A stretch of 64,000 nucleotides of DNA. Origin: Bdellovibrionales bacterium RIFOXYC1_FULL_37_79 (GTDB lineage: Bacteria > Bdellovibrionota > Bacteriovoracia > Bacteriovoracales > Bacteriovoracaceae). Below, piece by piece: positions 18,597 to 27,990 of the stretch; position 1 is the first letter of the stretch, and each line of letters begins with the position of its first letter. Made by a program: the position numbers and the translations under genes. The stretch lies in the NCBI GenBank assembly GCA_001770015.1, contig MEQB01000049.1:38640-102639 (forward strand), written 5' to 3'. The notes beneath the pieces were generated by a model. It worked only from the letters and a program-made list of their open reading frames with translations, ran no database searches and was not told where the DNA came from.

Positions 18597-19565
18597 ATGT
18601 ATTCCAACGAAATGAAGATACTCATCGTAGACGATATGCTTACCATGAGAAAATATGTGCAAAAAAAATTTGAAAAGCTGGGTTTTTCAAATTTCCTTGA
18701 AGCGGAAAATGGTAAAGTCGCACTGGATATCCTGCTTGAGAAGGCCAGTGAAATAAAACTTGTCGCCACCGATATTAATATGCCGGAAATGACGGGCATT
18801 GAATTTATTAAAAAGGCCCGCCAAATTGATTCCATCAAAAACATTCCCTTTATTGTGATTTCGGCAGAACGGGAGCAAAAAAGCCAGCAAGAGGCCAGTG
18901 AGGCAGGTGCCAACGGCTATCTTTGTAAACCTTTTGATGAAGATTCACTCAAAGCAGAGCTAGAGCATCTCTTTGTTAAAAAGACCGGTCAAGACCATAA
19001 AAAAGTTAGTGCTACGAAACCAAAAAGTAATTTTTTAAACCACCTGGATGCTCTTTTCAACCCTATTTCCGACAGTATTAACAAAACCCTATCCCAACAA
19101 TGTGGTGTTGTACTTAAATCAGGGGTGTTTTATAAAAAGGCCTTTGGCGAAACCTGGATACCAAAAGGTCATTGTCAAATTGTTTCCAACGCCTTTCTGG
19201 CGGATGGCAATCAAAACTGTTCCCTCACCCTTTATTTTGATAAAAATGTATTTCTAAAATTTGCATCGGTTATGTTCGAGGAAGATTTTCAAGAAATCGC
19301 CGATGACATTAGGGACTTGGTAGCAGAATGGCTCAATATCGCTCTTGGGAATTTGAAACATGAACTCAATGATGTCATGGGCTGCAACTTTACCAGCACC
19401 ATTCCGATTATTGTAATCGGCAATCAGCTGGTAACCAGTAGTACAAAAGAAAACCCGCTGTTTATCTTTCCTTTTAACTCGGACTTAGGCGATTTTCACC
19501 TGCTACTCAATCTGGGCGAGGAAAGAATTATTCCTTGGGATAATTCCATTTTTGATTTTCTCTAA
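18597..19565 (+). CDS. CheY-CheX fusion: receiver plus CheX-type phosphatase domain
   Basis: A 322-residue protein from ATG 18597 (a GTG sits directly before it). Receiver: Asp12/Asp13, phospho-acceptor Asp59 in ATDINMPEMTG, Ser89, Lys111 in LCKPFDED. After a linker, residues ~150-322 form a CheX/CheC-like domain. It carries the phosphatase motif DxxxExxN (Asp240, Glu244, Asn247 in DLVAEWLNIALGN). CheX removes phosphate from CheY-P, so the protein may be a self-limiting switch or a phosphate sink. It has its own strong promoter and is convergent with the receiver/STAS/CheX-like gene downstream. Confidence 0.86.
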   Translation: MYSNEMKILIVDDMLTMRKYVQKKFEKLGFSNFLEAENGKVALDILLEKASEIKLVATDINMPEMTGIEFIKKARQIDSIKNIPFIVISAEREQKSQQEASEAGANGYLCKPFDEDSLKAELEHLFVKKTGQDHKKVSATKPKSNFLNHLDALFNPISDSINKTLSQQCGVVLKSGVFYKKAFGETWIPKGHCQIVSNAFLADGNQNCSLTLYFDKNVFLKFASVMFEEDFQEIADDIRDLVAEWLNIALGNLKHELNDVMGCNFTSTIPIIVIGNQLVTSSTKENPLFIFPFNSDLGDFHLLLNLGEERIIPWDNSIFDFL

Positions 19566-19573
19566 AGGGCACC

Positions 19574-20935
19574 CTAAAGCGACGAGTGACCGTTTATAAT
19601 CATAGATATATAGCCAAGCTTTGAGTTAATCGGGATGACGATCGAGGTGGGGTTAGTCATTTCTTTCAGGATGGATTCATAACTGTGAACCAACTTGATA
19701 TCCTTCTCATCTTCAAATATTTCGATCCCATCACTGGCCAGCTTTTCTTTAGCTTTGGAAAAAACCTTGTCCAATAGTTGATTGATCTGACTCATGATCA
19801 CTTTCACATCGTGAGTATTACATTGTAAGGCCACCAGCCGGCACAGTTTAACAAAGGTTTCCTTGGTATAAATTTGCGCAATAGTTCCAAAAAATACCGG
19901 TGACTCCAGCCGGATAACCGTGGCAAAACTGCTCATAGGCGGAATCACAAAATTTTCCGTCATTCTTGGTTGTTGAGGTTGTAACTGGATATCCATATAA
20001 TCATTAAAACAATTGATACTGGCCTGAATGAACGGTTTAACCATATTGGTATTGATCGAAATATATTTTTCAGTTGCTTTAACCGGAGTTTTTGGTTTGG
20101 TATTAACGGAAGTAACACCGGTGGTACCGGCCGATTTGGGAGCGGGTCTTTTTAAATTGAAGCTATCCAATAATCCATTTTGTTCCATCATCTGGGCCAC
20201 TGCTTCGTTCACATTGACCGATTGAAAAACCACTCCAAGTTTCTTGGTATTAAAAAGCATTTGAAAAATCAATCTGAGATCCTGAAACCCCATATTTTCA
20301 ACTCGGCAAAAATTAAACACCATCTCCTGAATACTTTCGCTGACCACTTCTTCGAGCAATTGCGCCAGCTCATCAAAATTAACCTTATCCATCACGGTGG
20401 GAACAATGAGTTCGTACTGGTTTTCACCTTTTTTTATTTCAAAATTACACACCCCTTCCGGATAGGCCTCATCGATCAAATTTTCCATATGATCAACGAC
20501 CCAATTCATGTCAAGGGGACGATTTACAAATTTGGTCAAACTGTCGGTAAACCAAGCATCCTGACCGGTTCCTGCACCTTCTTCCTGACATTCAGAATCA
20601 TCCAAAGATTTTTTTTGTTTATTATTCCAATCCTTATTCAAAATAAGAATGGGGGTTTTCTGGGTCAAAGGAAATTTCCTTACATAATTAAAAAAATTCA
20701 ACCTTTCATTATAATACTCACCATCAATATCGATGATGAGTAGATGGACCTCCGTATTGGTACCCTTATACTCCTCCATCCGTCTTTGCACCTGTTCCAA
20801 GGCCGCAAAGTTTTCGAAACCTTTGATTCCATTTTTTTCCACTAAATCTTTAAAGGCATTCCGAGCGTCTAAATTTGAACTCACTAAAAAAACTCTACAA
20901 TTATAAAGCCGGGCCTTGATATCTTCACTAAACAT
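19574..20935 (-). CDS. Receiver-like / STAS-like / CheX-like multidomain protein
   Basis: A 453-residue protein. Residues 1-150 resemble a receiver (LLIIDIDGEYY as the phospho-acceptor strand, insertion around 110-130). About 165-265 looks like a STAS domain (EMVFNFCRVENMGFQDLRLI). About 310-453 looks like CheX (VIRLESPVFFGTIAQIYTKE), ending IVIPINSKLGYISMIING. The CheX helix expected to hold ExxN reads SQINQLLDKVF, so the phosphatase residues seem lost. It converges on the CheY-CheX gene with an 8-bp gap; the two CheX domains may interact. Domain boundaries are approximate. Confidence 0.72.
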   Translation of the reverse strand: MFSEDIKARLYNCRVFLVSSNLDARNAFKDLVEKNGIKGFENFAALEQVQRRMEEYKGTNTEVHLLIIDIDGEYYNERLNFFNYVRKFPLTQKTPILILNKDWNNKQKKSLDDSECQEEGAGTGQDAWFTDSLTKFVNRPLDMNWVVDHMENLIDEAYPEGVCNFEIKKGENQYELIVPTVMDKVNFDELAQLLEEVVSESIQEMVFNFCRVENMGFQDLRLIFQMLFNTKKLGVVFQSVNVNEAVAQMMEQNGLLDSFNLKRPAPKSAGTTGVTSVNTKPKTPVKATEKYISINTNMVKPFIQASINCFNDYMDIQLQPQQPRMTENFVIPPMSSFATVIRLESPVFFGTIAQIYTKETFVKLCRLVALQCNTHDVKVIMSQINQLLDKVFSKAKEKLASDGIEIFEDEKDIKLVHSYESILKEMTNPTSIVIPINSKLGYISMIINGHSSL

Positions 20936-21053
20936 GAACTTACTCCATTTGACATGTATATGTTAAATCGCTTTGGCAATTTAGTAAATGCTTCCCAAAA
21001 AATTTAATAAAACTTAACTTTTTCCAATAATGGGCACTGATCGTATCGGTCAA

Positions 21054-22400
21054 CTATATTTCATGGGCAAGTAAACGCCGATAAGGCCTGAAATATGTTC
21101 TGGGAGAGTAATCCAATAGATCTGTGATGCTAGACATGTAAATACAGGCATAGCGTTGTACCAGATCAGCATAAAAACTCTCTTCCTGGCCGGCCCTCAT
21201 CAACTCTCCCCAGTAAGGATTAAAATGTTTTTGATAATTTTTTATTTCATTTTGAATGCCCCGATCAATTGACTCGATCTTTTCAAATAACTTATTTATT
21301 TTCTGAGTATTCTTTTTTTTATCACCAAATAATTTATTAAGTTCATTTTCGAGACTGCGTTTTTTTATCATCCAATTATCAATTTTTTCCTGGATCGGCC
21401 TGACCTTATTCAAAGATTCAATTTCCGATTTGAGCGATTCGATCACCATTCCTGTACGCCAGCCAGATTTTTTTTTAAGTCTTACCACGTCCCCATAAAT
21501 ATGATCACCCAGATAAAGAATATCCTCTCCTTTTAAAACAAAATCTTCCTCAAAGATCTTGCCGCTTCCCCCTTGATAAACACCATTTTGAATAGGACGT
21601 ACGACATTTTTCATAAAACCAGTGGTTTTATCAATTTCCAGTATTTTACCTTTTTCAGTGAAAAAATCCGGTTTTTGTGCCAGGGTCACCACCACGTCAA
21701 ATAACTCGCTCCAATCCTTATAATTTTTAATAAACGGATTAATCGCAAAATCCAGAAGGATCTTGGTATATTCATAATCCGAGTTCGTTATAAGAAAAAT
21801 TTTTTTCTTTGAAGCTTTCAACGTTTCGAGAAGTAAAACAATTTTATCATCTTGAATAATAAACCTGCCCAGGTTTTTTTTAACCTCGTTTTTTAAACTA
21901 CCGTCAGTATGAATTTCATCTAACACATCTTTTATGTCTGCCGCTAGCTGCGGATAAGATGGCAGCTTTAATCCATCCAATTTTAACTGGACAATATCCG
22001 AATATAAGATTCCGTGGGCCATGGCAAACGAAGTGTTTAAAGGCATGATATGTTTATCCCGCGGATCAATGATATTGTTGGAATACAATTCCTGGGTGGT
22101 CTGATAATCAAGTATTTTGGCCCCTCTCATACACATTTTAACTTTGCCAAAGCGAGAAATTTTAATAATTGTCCCTTGTAATGAATCCAGCATTAAGCCG
22201 TGGGACATTTTCTTTAAATTAAATTTCAATTTCCGGATTTTTCTAGGATATTTTTTTTTAATGATCAACCTTTCAATCAAAGTCTTATAGGTAAGATTTT
22301 CAAAATTACTGGTTTTATATTTGACCAAGGTGTGGTCCATATCAAAACCAATCGCCTTGATTTTTCTCATGTTTAATACCCGATTTACATAAATACTCAA
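21054..22400 (-). CDS. HAD-superfamily 5'-nucleotidase
   Basis: A 448-residue protein of the cytosolic purine 5'-nucleotidase (HAD-IG) family. Motif I is GFDMDHTLVKY (nucleophile Asp20, acid/base Asp22), motif II includes FLITNSDYEYT and the metal-binding motif is YLGDHIYGDV. It dephosphorylates nucleoside monophosphates in the cytoplasm. A lysine-rich coiled segment lies near residues 330-390. The TTG start overlaps the stop of the EVE gene by 4 bp and has GAGGTG upstream, pointing to coupled translation; the ATG at 22370 is the alternative. Confidence 0.86.
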   Translation of the reverse strand: MSIYVNRVLNMRKIKAIGFDMDHTLVKYKTSNFENLTYKTLIERLIIKKKYPRKIRKLKFNLKKMSHGLMLDSLQGTIIKISRFGKVKMCMRGAKILDYQTTQELYSNNIIDPRDKHIMPLNTSFAMAHGILYSDIVQLKLDGLKLPSYPQLAADIKDVLDEIHTDGSLKNEVKKNLGRFIIQDDKIVLLLETLKASKKKIFLITNSDYEYTKILLDFAINPFIKNYKDWSELFDVVVTLAQKPDFFTEKGKILEIDKTTGFMKNVVRPIQNGVYQGGSGKIFEEDFVLKGEDILYLGDHIYGDVVRLKKKSGWRTGMVIESLKSEIESLNKVRPIQEKIDNWMIKKRSLENELNKLFGDKKKNTQKINKLFEKIESIDRGIQNEIKNYQKHFNPYWGELMRAGQEESFYADLVQRYACIYMSSITDLLDYSPRTYFRPYRRLLAHEI

Positions 22401-22876
22401 TTCACACCTCGATTTATATATTCCATAATAGCGCTTGCCTGGATGGAATCAAGTCCAATTACCGACAATCGATTGCCTTTTTTTAATAATCTGCACTTTT
22501 GCAAAGCTTTAATGGTCTTAAGTTCAGACAGGGTGATAACTTTATGATATTTTTGTTTAAAGGACACTTCTATCGCCCACCACAACGGGTTTTGCTCAGA
22601 GGATTTTTGATCATAATAAGGCCCTTTGATGTCAAAGGCGGTTTCATCTGGAAAATACGGCGAACTAATCATACCATATCCTACAATTCCATTATTTTTT
22701 GTACTAGAATGATAGATAAAGGCACCATCCCCCACTTGCATTTTTTTTATATTATTTCTGGCCTCAAAATTTCTAACCCCTTCCCATGTGGTTTTTTGCT
22801 CCCTTTGAAAATCATCAATGGAAAAAAGGGATGGTTCTGTTTTTAAAAGCCAATAATTATTTTCAATTTTCATCAT
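22397..22876 (-). CDS. EVE-domain protein
   Basis: About 159 residues with the EVE (PUA-like) signature. It has NYWLLKTEPSLFSIDDF at the N-terminus, WEGVRNFEARNNIKKMQVGD, FIYHSSTKNNGIVGYGMI and the closing LKKGNRLSVIGL. EVE proteins recognise modified bases in RNA or DNA. The tandem ATGs at 22876/22873 follow a GGA; a GTG at 22888 is less likely. Its stop overlaps the 5'-nucleotidase start, so the pair may be linked to nucleotide salvage or modified-nucleotide handling, which is inference. Confidence 0.88.
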   Translation of the reverse strand: MMKIENNYWLLKTEPSLFSIDDFQREQKTTWEGVRNFEARNNIKKMQVGDGAFIYHSSTKNNGIVGYGMISSPYFPDETAFDIKGPYYDQKSSEQNPLWWAIEVSFKQKYHKVITLSELKTIKALQKCRLLKKGNRLSVIGLDSIQASAIMEYINRGVN

Positions 22877-22971
22877 AATTCCATGCACTAGTATAATTGA
22901 CGTTTTTTTTTCAATCTTTCATTTTTTTTATTATGATATCAAATTAATTAGATATATATTAATCAAAATTT

Positions 22972-24075
22972 ATGCGCAAAAAAATTAAATTTCACATTGA
23001 TCATCTAGATCCCCTGGCCCAAGGGGTTTACAAGTCAGACGGAGATATTTTCTTTATCAGTAAGACCCTTCCTGGAGAAACCGGAACTGCCATCGTCACC
23101 GATAACAAGAAAAATATCCATTTTGCCTACCCCGATAACATAGAAGTTATGTCCCCTGAGCGAATTTTTCCACTTTGCCCCCACTATCAGGATTGTTCAT
23201 CTTGCCACTACATGCACACCTCCTATGCACAAGAAACCCTTTTCAAACAAAAGGCCCTCTACAAACATTTGCAAAAAATAAACTGCCCTCACCACCAGAT
23301 TTTTGTCCATCATGCCCATGATCGGTTTCACTACCGCAATCGGATACAACTGCATTATGATCTGGCCCGGGAAAAACTTGGCATCATTAGCAGACATATG
23401 AATGAAATTATTCCCATTCCTGATTGCCAGCTGGTTCATAAGGATATTTCAGATAAACTAAAAGCACTATATCAAATGAAGCTATCAGACATCGTGGATG
23501 CGTCCAAGCATCCACCCCAAGGTCACCTGGAGCTTGCCTTAAACGAAACTGGTAAAATGTTTATCAACCAACCCTACGCTTATGAGGGGTTTTCCCAGGT
23601 TAATGCTCAACAAAATCATATTCTACTTGATCTGTTATCCCAGGCGGCTACTAAATATGTCAAAAACAATCCGGTTATTTTGGATTTATTTGGGGGAAAT
23701 GGAAACTTAACCCACCACATAGAGGCATCCCAAAGACATGTTTTTGATCTTTATAAAAAAATTCCTGCCCCTAAAAACGGCCAAACTTTTTATTCCCAAG
23801 ATTTGTACGCCAAGGATGCCATTAACCAACTGGCAAAAATTTGTCCTCACCCAGATTTGATCATTTTAGACCCACCCCGCAGCGGGTTCAAAGAATTGGG
23901 CCTGCTTGTCAAAAATTTTAAACCAGATATGGTTTTTTATGTCAGCTGCAACCCGGCCACCTTCGCCCGAGATCTATCTTCCATCGAAAATTATTCAGTT
24001 TTGGAAATTCACCTGATTGACTTTTTTCCTTGCACTTATCACTTCGAAACCTTTGGCATTCTTGTCAAACAATAG
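22972..24075 (+). CDS. 23S rRNA/tRNA uracil-C5 methyltransferase, TrmA/RlmD family
   Basis: A 367-residue S-adenosylmethionine enzyme making 5-methyluridine in RNA. A short N-terminal TRAM-like part is followed by four Fe-S cysteines (CPHYQDCSSCHYMH plus IPDCQLV). Then come the SAM loop LDLFGGNGNLTHH, LILDPPRSGFKELG and the catalytic Cys326 in VSCNPATFARDL. The base Glu359 (YHFETFGIL) replaces the usual HVE context. The start ATG has no strong ribosome site. TrmA-family members share these motifs, so the exact target uridine cannot be assigned. Confidence 0.88.
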   Translation: MRKKIKFHIDHLDPLAQGVYKSDGDIFFISKTLPGETGTAIVTDNKKNIHFAYPDNIEVMSPERIFPLCPHYQDCSSCHYMHTSYAQETLFKQKALYKHLQKINCPHHQIFVHHAHDRFHYRNRIQLHYDLAREKLGIISRHMNEIIPIPDCQLVHKDISDKLKALYQMKLSDIVDASKHPPQGHLELALNETGKMFINQPYAYEGFSQVNAQQNHILLDLLSQAATKYVKNNPVILDLFGGNGNLTHHIEASQRHVFDLYKKIPAPKNGQTFYSQDLYAKDAINQLAKICPHPDLIILDPPRSGFKELGLLVKNFKPDMVFYVSCNPATFARDLSSIENYSVLEIHLIDFFPCTYHFETFGILVKQ

Positions 24076-24076
24076 A

Positions 24077-24364
24077 TTATAAAAGAATCCCCACCGAAAC
24101 GGCATTACAAGAATAGTTACCATTTTTCAGCCTGGTTATTTGATCAACCGTATTGCATTGGACATTTTCTTTAAAGCATCCTTCATTGGCAATTTCTCTG
24201 GCCTTTTTACATGCTTCAAAGGGAGTTTTATCTTCGCAGGACGCCTTGCAGGTAAAATCCTTATTATCCTTAAGGCAAATAGCTTCGTCCAAACTGGCCG
24301 TTTTAGCATTAAAGCAAATCCCTGCTGCCAATATAAATGCCACTAAGACAAAAAGCTTGATCAT
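24077..24364 (-). CDS. Small secreted cysteine-rich protein
   Basis: A 95-residue protein with a clear signal peptide (KLFVLVAFILAAGICFNAKTA) and GGAG five bases from the ATG. The mature part has seven Cys, with a regular CKASC, CKKA, GCF and QCN pattern that suggests disulfides. No family recognised. It stands alone between a methylase gene on the other strand and a methyltransferase gene on the same strand. Confidence 0.66.
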   Translation of the reverse strand: MIKLFVLVAFILAAGICFNAKTASLDEAICLKDNKDFTCKASCEDKTPFEACKKAREIANEGCFKENVQCNTVDQITRLKNGNYSCNAVSVGILL

Positions 24365-24480
24365 AGAAACTCCGATTCATTTAGGTATATTAAAATAACA
24401 TTTGGCAAAATTAATATCAATGAATTCGATGCAGCGTGTAGTTTTTACAATGTTATTGATTTTAGATAGTTAGCTTGATT

Positions 24481-25053
24481 TTAACGCTTTTTTAAGACCA
24501 ATGAATACACATGCCACTTTTTAACATCACCTAAGGCAGTCGGCCGGTGAAAATGTTCCTCATCAAAATACATGATATCAAACCCCTTGATTAGTTTTGT
24601 CAATTCAAGATGTCCGATGGTCTTTACCCGGGTAGAATTTTTCCAATCATCTTGGTCACCGAAAAGTTCACCGCTTAAGGTTCCTCCCGTTTTAAGTGAT
24701 TCCACCATTTTTTGCCATAAGAGATCAAACCCTTCTTCCCCTGCAAATCCAAAAGAATAAGTGCCGTGAATCAGCTCAGATGATTGAAAAACCAGCTTAG
24801 TAAAGTCTTCCTTAAGACAATTTAACCCTTTAAATTTAGATAAATCCTTTTTAAGCGTTACCATGGCCATATCTTCTCTATCAATGGCCAATACATTCCA
24901 TTTTTTGGTTAATAAAAAACGGGTATCGGACCCGGTTCCACAACCAACATCGTAGGCCACACCATTTTTATAAAAATTATTGGTCAGGGCGATTTTAAGT
25001 AAGGGCGACGGCGGTTTATTATAAAATTTTTTGTAATAGATTTCCCAACTCAT
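24481..25053 (-). CDS. Class I SAM-dependent methyltransferase
   Basis: A 190-residue protein with motif I VAYDVGCGTGSDTRFLL, an acidic residue after the second strand (LAIDRED) and a FDLLWQKMVESLKTGG region. It resembles TehB/UbiE-like small methyltransferases. It is the last gene of a row with the FecR and C45-peptidase genes, 21 bp after the FecR stop codon. Substrate unknown. Confidence 0.8.
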   Translation of the reverse strand: MSWEIYYKKFYNKPPSPLLKIALTNNFYKNGVAYDVGCGTGSDTRFLLTKKWNVLAIDREDMAMVTLKKDLSKFKGLNCLKEDFTKLVFQSSELIHGTYSFGFAGEEGFDLLWQKMVESLKTGGTLSGELFGDQDDWKNSTRVKTIGHLELTKLIKGFDIMYFDEEHFHRPTALGDVKKWHVYSLVLKKR

Positions 25054-25074
25054 TTTGTGCTTCTTCTGGTGGTT

Positions 25075-26001
25075 TTAATTGAAATCTAAAATACCTTTTT
25101 GTCCAGAAGAACGCAATTTTTTGTTTTTTAAAGTAGATATCTCATCATCCAATATGGATATTTTTTCTGGTTGAGTCTGACTTATAAACTTGGCAAAGCT
25201 TTCTTCCGTTTCGATCTTTTTATTGTTCAAATCCTTCATGCGATTGATAGACAGTTTCGTAAAACTTTTACTTTTCATGGAACTGGCCTGCTCGGTTTTA
25301 ACCTTCCATTCATCCTGTCTGGTGATTTCTAGGGCATAAAAATTTGACTGAAGCCTGACATTTTTTTCCGGATTCATTTGCCAATTTAACCGCAAAGGCC
25401 AGGCGTATTTATCAGGTGATGACAAACGCTGACCATGCAAAACCCAGGCACTATATCCAAATTGCAGATCAATATATTGGCCCCAGATAAAATTAATGAT
25501 TTTAAAACGCCCTTCTTTAGCACTAACCCACAGATTATTATGTACCAAATCGATTCCCACCAACAATTTACCTTTACTGAGTTCAACCACCGTATCCCTG
25601 TATCTAATCTCCAACTGGCCATAGGTACCATTTATTCTCGGAAAATTACTCTTATGGGCGGAAACCATTACTGCGCCGGCGTTCAGTTGAAAACCTGAAT
25701 AACCTTTTAATTTATTTTTATCTTTTTTAATCAAGGTTTCCACCAAGACCACCGAATTAGGATCAATTTTTACCAGGCTGCTATCTTCTAATTTTAAAAT
25801 TAAAAGACCATCCATATAGGTTTTTATGCCCTGTTGTCCTAAGATAAGATCACCTTTTTTAGCAACTTGCACAGATTGCATTGAACTTGAACATATTTCC
25901 ACTTTACCACGCAGATAAATAATTTCAGCTTCCCCTAAACAATATCCTCTAGAAGCAACGAAAATAAATACCCCAAAAACCACCAGAAATCTGATCACCA
26001 T
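25075..26001 (-). CDS. Secreted FecR-domain protein
   Basis: A 308-residue protein with a signal peptide (MVIRFLVVFGVFIFVASRG). A FecR-type beta domain follows at about 25-190: IYLRGKVEI, GDLILGQQGIKTYMDG and LEDSSLVKIDPNSVVLV. The C-terminus is charged and helical, with a leucine/lysine-rich end. FecR domains often sit in periplasmic sensor or peptidoglycan-associated proteins. The ATG overlaps the end of the C45-peptidase gene by 7 bp, indicating one operon. Confidence 0.8.
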   Translation of the reverse strand: MVIRFLVVFGVFIFVASRGYCLGEAEIIYLRGKVEICSSSMQSVQVAKKGDLILGQQGIKTYMDGLLILKLEDSSLVKIDPNSVVLVETLIKKDKNKLKGYSGFQLNAGAVMVSAHKSNFPRINGTYGQLEIRYRDTVVELSKGKLLVGIDLVHNNLWVSAKEGRFKIINFIWGQYIDLQFGYSAWVLHGQRLSSPDKYAWPLRLNWQMNPEKNVRLQSNFYALEITRQDEWKVKTEQASSMKSKSFTKLSINRMKDLNNKKIETEESFAKFISQTQPEKISILDDEISTLKNKKLRSSGQKGILDFN

Positions 26002-27794
26002 ATGGAATCCATGTATTCAATATCAATATCGGCCAGATCCTTAACTTCTTCAAAATCCAGCTTGAGTTGTTTAATCAAAGTGGCAATCTGTTTTTTGAGG
26101 CCATCCGACGTGGTTAGTAGTAATGCATACTCATAGTATTCGTCTGACACCAGGATATTTCCCCAATATTGATGAATAAGTCCTATGAAGAAATTACTAA
26201 TGGCCAATTGCTGAGGATTATAGTGTGAGCAAACTCGGGCGGTTTGCAATACCTCCAGCGCTTTTTGCAATTTCTGATTGGTTATAAGCACGGCCCCATA
26301 AATCAAATCATAACTGCAATCCATGGATTGCTGATGGGCCCTTTCCAGATGTGCTTCTGCTGCCACCGGGTTATTATTATGTCCTAACTCATTATAGGCC
26401 GATATGAAAGAATCAAAGCCATCACTGGTTCCGGCCGCCAATTGAGGGGTATATTTGGGAGGACGCTTATTTTCCAACTGCTCAAAACTGAATTCATAAA
26501 AACCTCGCACGCTAGTGGGGGCAGGTCCTTCTGAAACATAAAATTTTAAGGAATCTGGATAAAAAATAATACTGTTGACCTGATTGGGAACAATAATTGA
26601 GCTGGGACTAAACTCCACTTGGGAACTAGAATAAGGTGAATAGGAATCCCTTAATATTTCCACCGATCGAACCAGATCAATATCGGTTTCTTCCACCAGC
26701 TGTTTTAGTCGCTTATAACGATCCTCATTATGAATACGCACTCCCTCATAGGTATATGGTTCACGCTTTCTTTGCACATCTGATAAATAATGGTTTGATA
26801 AAACCATATAGTTATTTTTTGACCACACGATCGTGTTTCCCTCTGGATTAAGTTCAATCACCGCACTCCTTGGGGATTTAGTTTGCGGGTGTCGATCACT
26901 GATATGGATCATCCAACCGGTAAATACCGGATTTTTTCCGTATAACTCAAAGGCCTCCTCAATCGTTTTGGCCTTTTCTAGCACCAATCGATTAATAGAC
27001 AAGACGGGAGCAGATTTTGAAATATTATACTTTTTAGTAAACACCGAGTGAGTGGATAAAACCAGGCCATGCTCGTTCATCCCGCTGATTCCCGGATTGG
27101 GAAATCCCTTGGGCCCAATCCCCACATATTTATAGCCGTTGGTGGGTTTGATTAAATAAACGGCGGTGGCCTTATCAAAAACCCCTAGTCCAATATAATC
27201 AAGGTTTCTTCCAAATATCCGGCTTCCATCGGCGGTTTTCTGGCCGTAGGCACTAAAGGAGGAACATGAGATCGTCCTAGATAGAAATTTTCTACGAAAA
27301 TTTTTTTCCTTTTTAGTTAGTTTATTGGCAAAATTAAGAATTTTTAAAGCATCGGTTACAACCGAGTGGAGTCCATCAGGAGTAATAAAGGCCTTTTCAA
27401 TTTCTTTGGGTTTCACCCCGTAGTATTCTGCCATGCCCTTTAAAAACTCCCTATCATCCGGATTGATATTTTTGATCATACGATTGGTGACTCTTATGTC
27501 ATAAATATACTTGGCAATGGCACTTAGAAATTCAGATTTGGTAGCATTATAAAAATAATCATCGTAAAATTTATTCATGCGAAACATCATGGTGTCTTCA
27601 TATTTTAAATTAGAAAGTTCCGCGGCTTTTTTACCAATTTCGTAGCGGGTTCCTTCCAATACCTCGGTATGTAAATATCCGTTAGGACTGGTCCAGTTTA
27701 ATTTCTCCTGATGATTGTCGTCATCCACGTTCGCAAAAACATTAAACACCAGTAATAAGAACAATATTATCCCGGTGGCCCTATTTCTCTTCAT
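25995..27794 (-). CDS. Secreted C45-type Ntn-hydrolase with C-terminal helical repeats
   Basis: A 599-residue exported protein (signal IILFLLLVFNVFANV). The centre matches the C45 acyltransferase/peptidase family. The likely nucleophile is Cys177 in RTISCSSFSAYG, exposed by self-cleavage, followed by GSRIFGRNLDY, GFPNPGISGMNEHGLVLS and VWSKNNYMVLSNHY. Family members cleave amide bonds, for example penicillin or acyl-amide substrates. The last ~120 residues are TPR-like (AEAHLERAHQQS, KALEVLQTARVC). Operon with the FecR gene. The true substrate cannot be told. Confidence 0.82.
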   Translation of the reverse strand: MKRNRATGIILFLLLVFNVFANVDDDNHQEKLNWTSPNGYLHTEVLEGTRYEIGKKAAELSNLKYEDTMMFRMNKFYDDYFYNATKSEFLSAIAKYIYDIRVTNRMIKNINPDDREFLKGMAEYYGVKPKEIEKAFITPDGLHSVVTDALKILNFANKLTKKEKNFRRKFLSRTISCSSFSAYGQKTADGSRIFGRNLDYIGLGVFDKATAVYLIKPTNGYKYVGIGPKGFPNPGISGMNEHGLVLSTHSVFTKKYNISKSAPVLSINRLVLEKAKTIEEAFELYGKNPVFTGWMIHISDRHPQTKSPRSAVIELNPEGNTIVWSKNNYMVLSNHYLSDVQRKREPYTYEGVRIHNEDRYKRLKQLVEETDIDLVRSVEILRDSYSPYSSSQVEFSPSSIIVPNQVNSIIFYPDSLKFYVSEGPAPTSVRGFYEFSFEQLENKRPPKYTPQLAAGTSDGFDSFISAYNELGHNNNPVAAEAHLERAHQQSMDCSYDLIYGAVLITNQKLQKALEVLQTARVCSHYNPQQLAISNFFIGLIHQYWGNILVSDEYYEYALLLTTSDGLKKQIATLIKQLKLDFEEVKDLADIDIEYMDSIW

Positions 27795-27990
27795 GGGATT
27801 ACTCCTTCAATCTTTAGTCGGTTTTCATTTTCTTCGGAATAAATCGCTAACAATAAAGGAAATCCCGTGATTTAAATTCTAACATCCTTCTTTGCTTATC
27901 CGAGAGCATTGCTACGGTTTTAATTAGTCATTTATCAATGGGATTATTTTTCTTTTTGTTTACAGATAGATATGGTGGTAATCTTGACTC

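Noticed and set aside
20180..20743. A 187-codon open frame on the plus strand
   Set aside because: It lies opposite the receiver/STAS/CheX-like gene, is rich in Phe/His/Ile from the AT-rich complement and has no ribosome site or family match.
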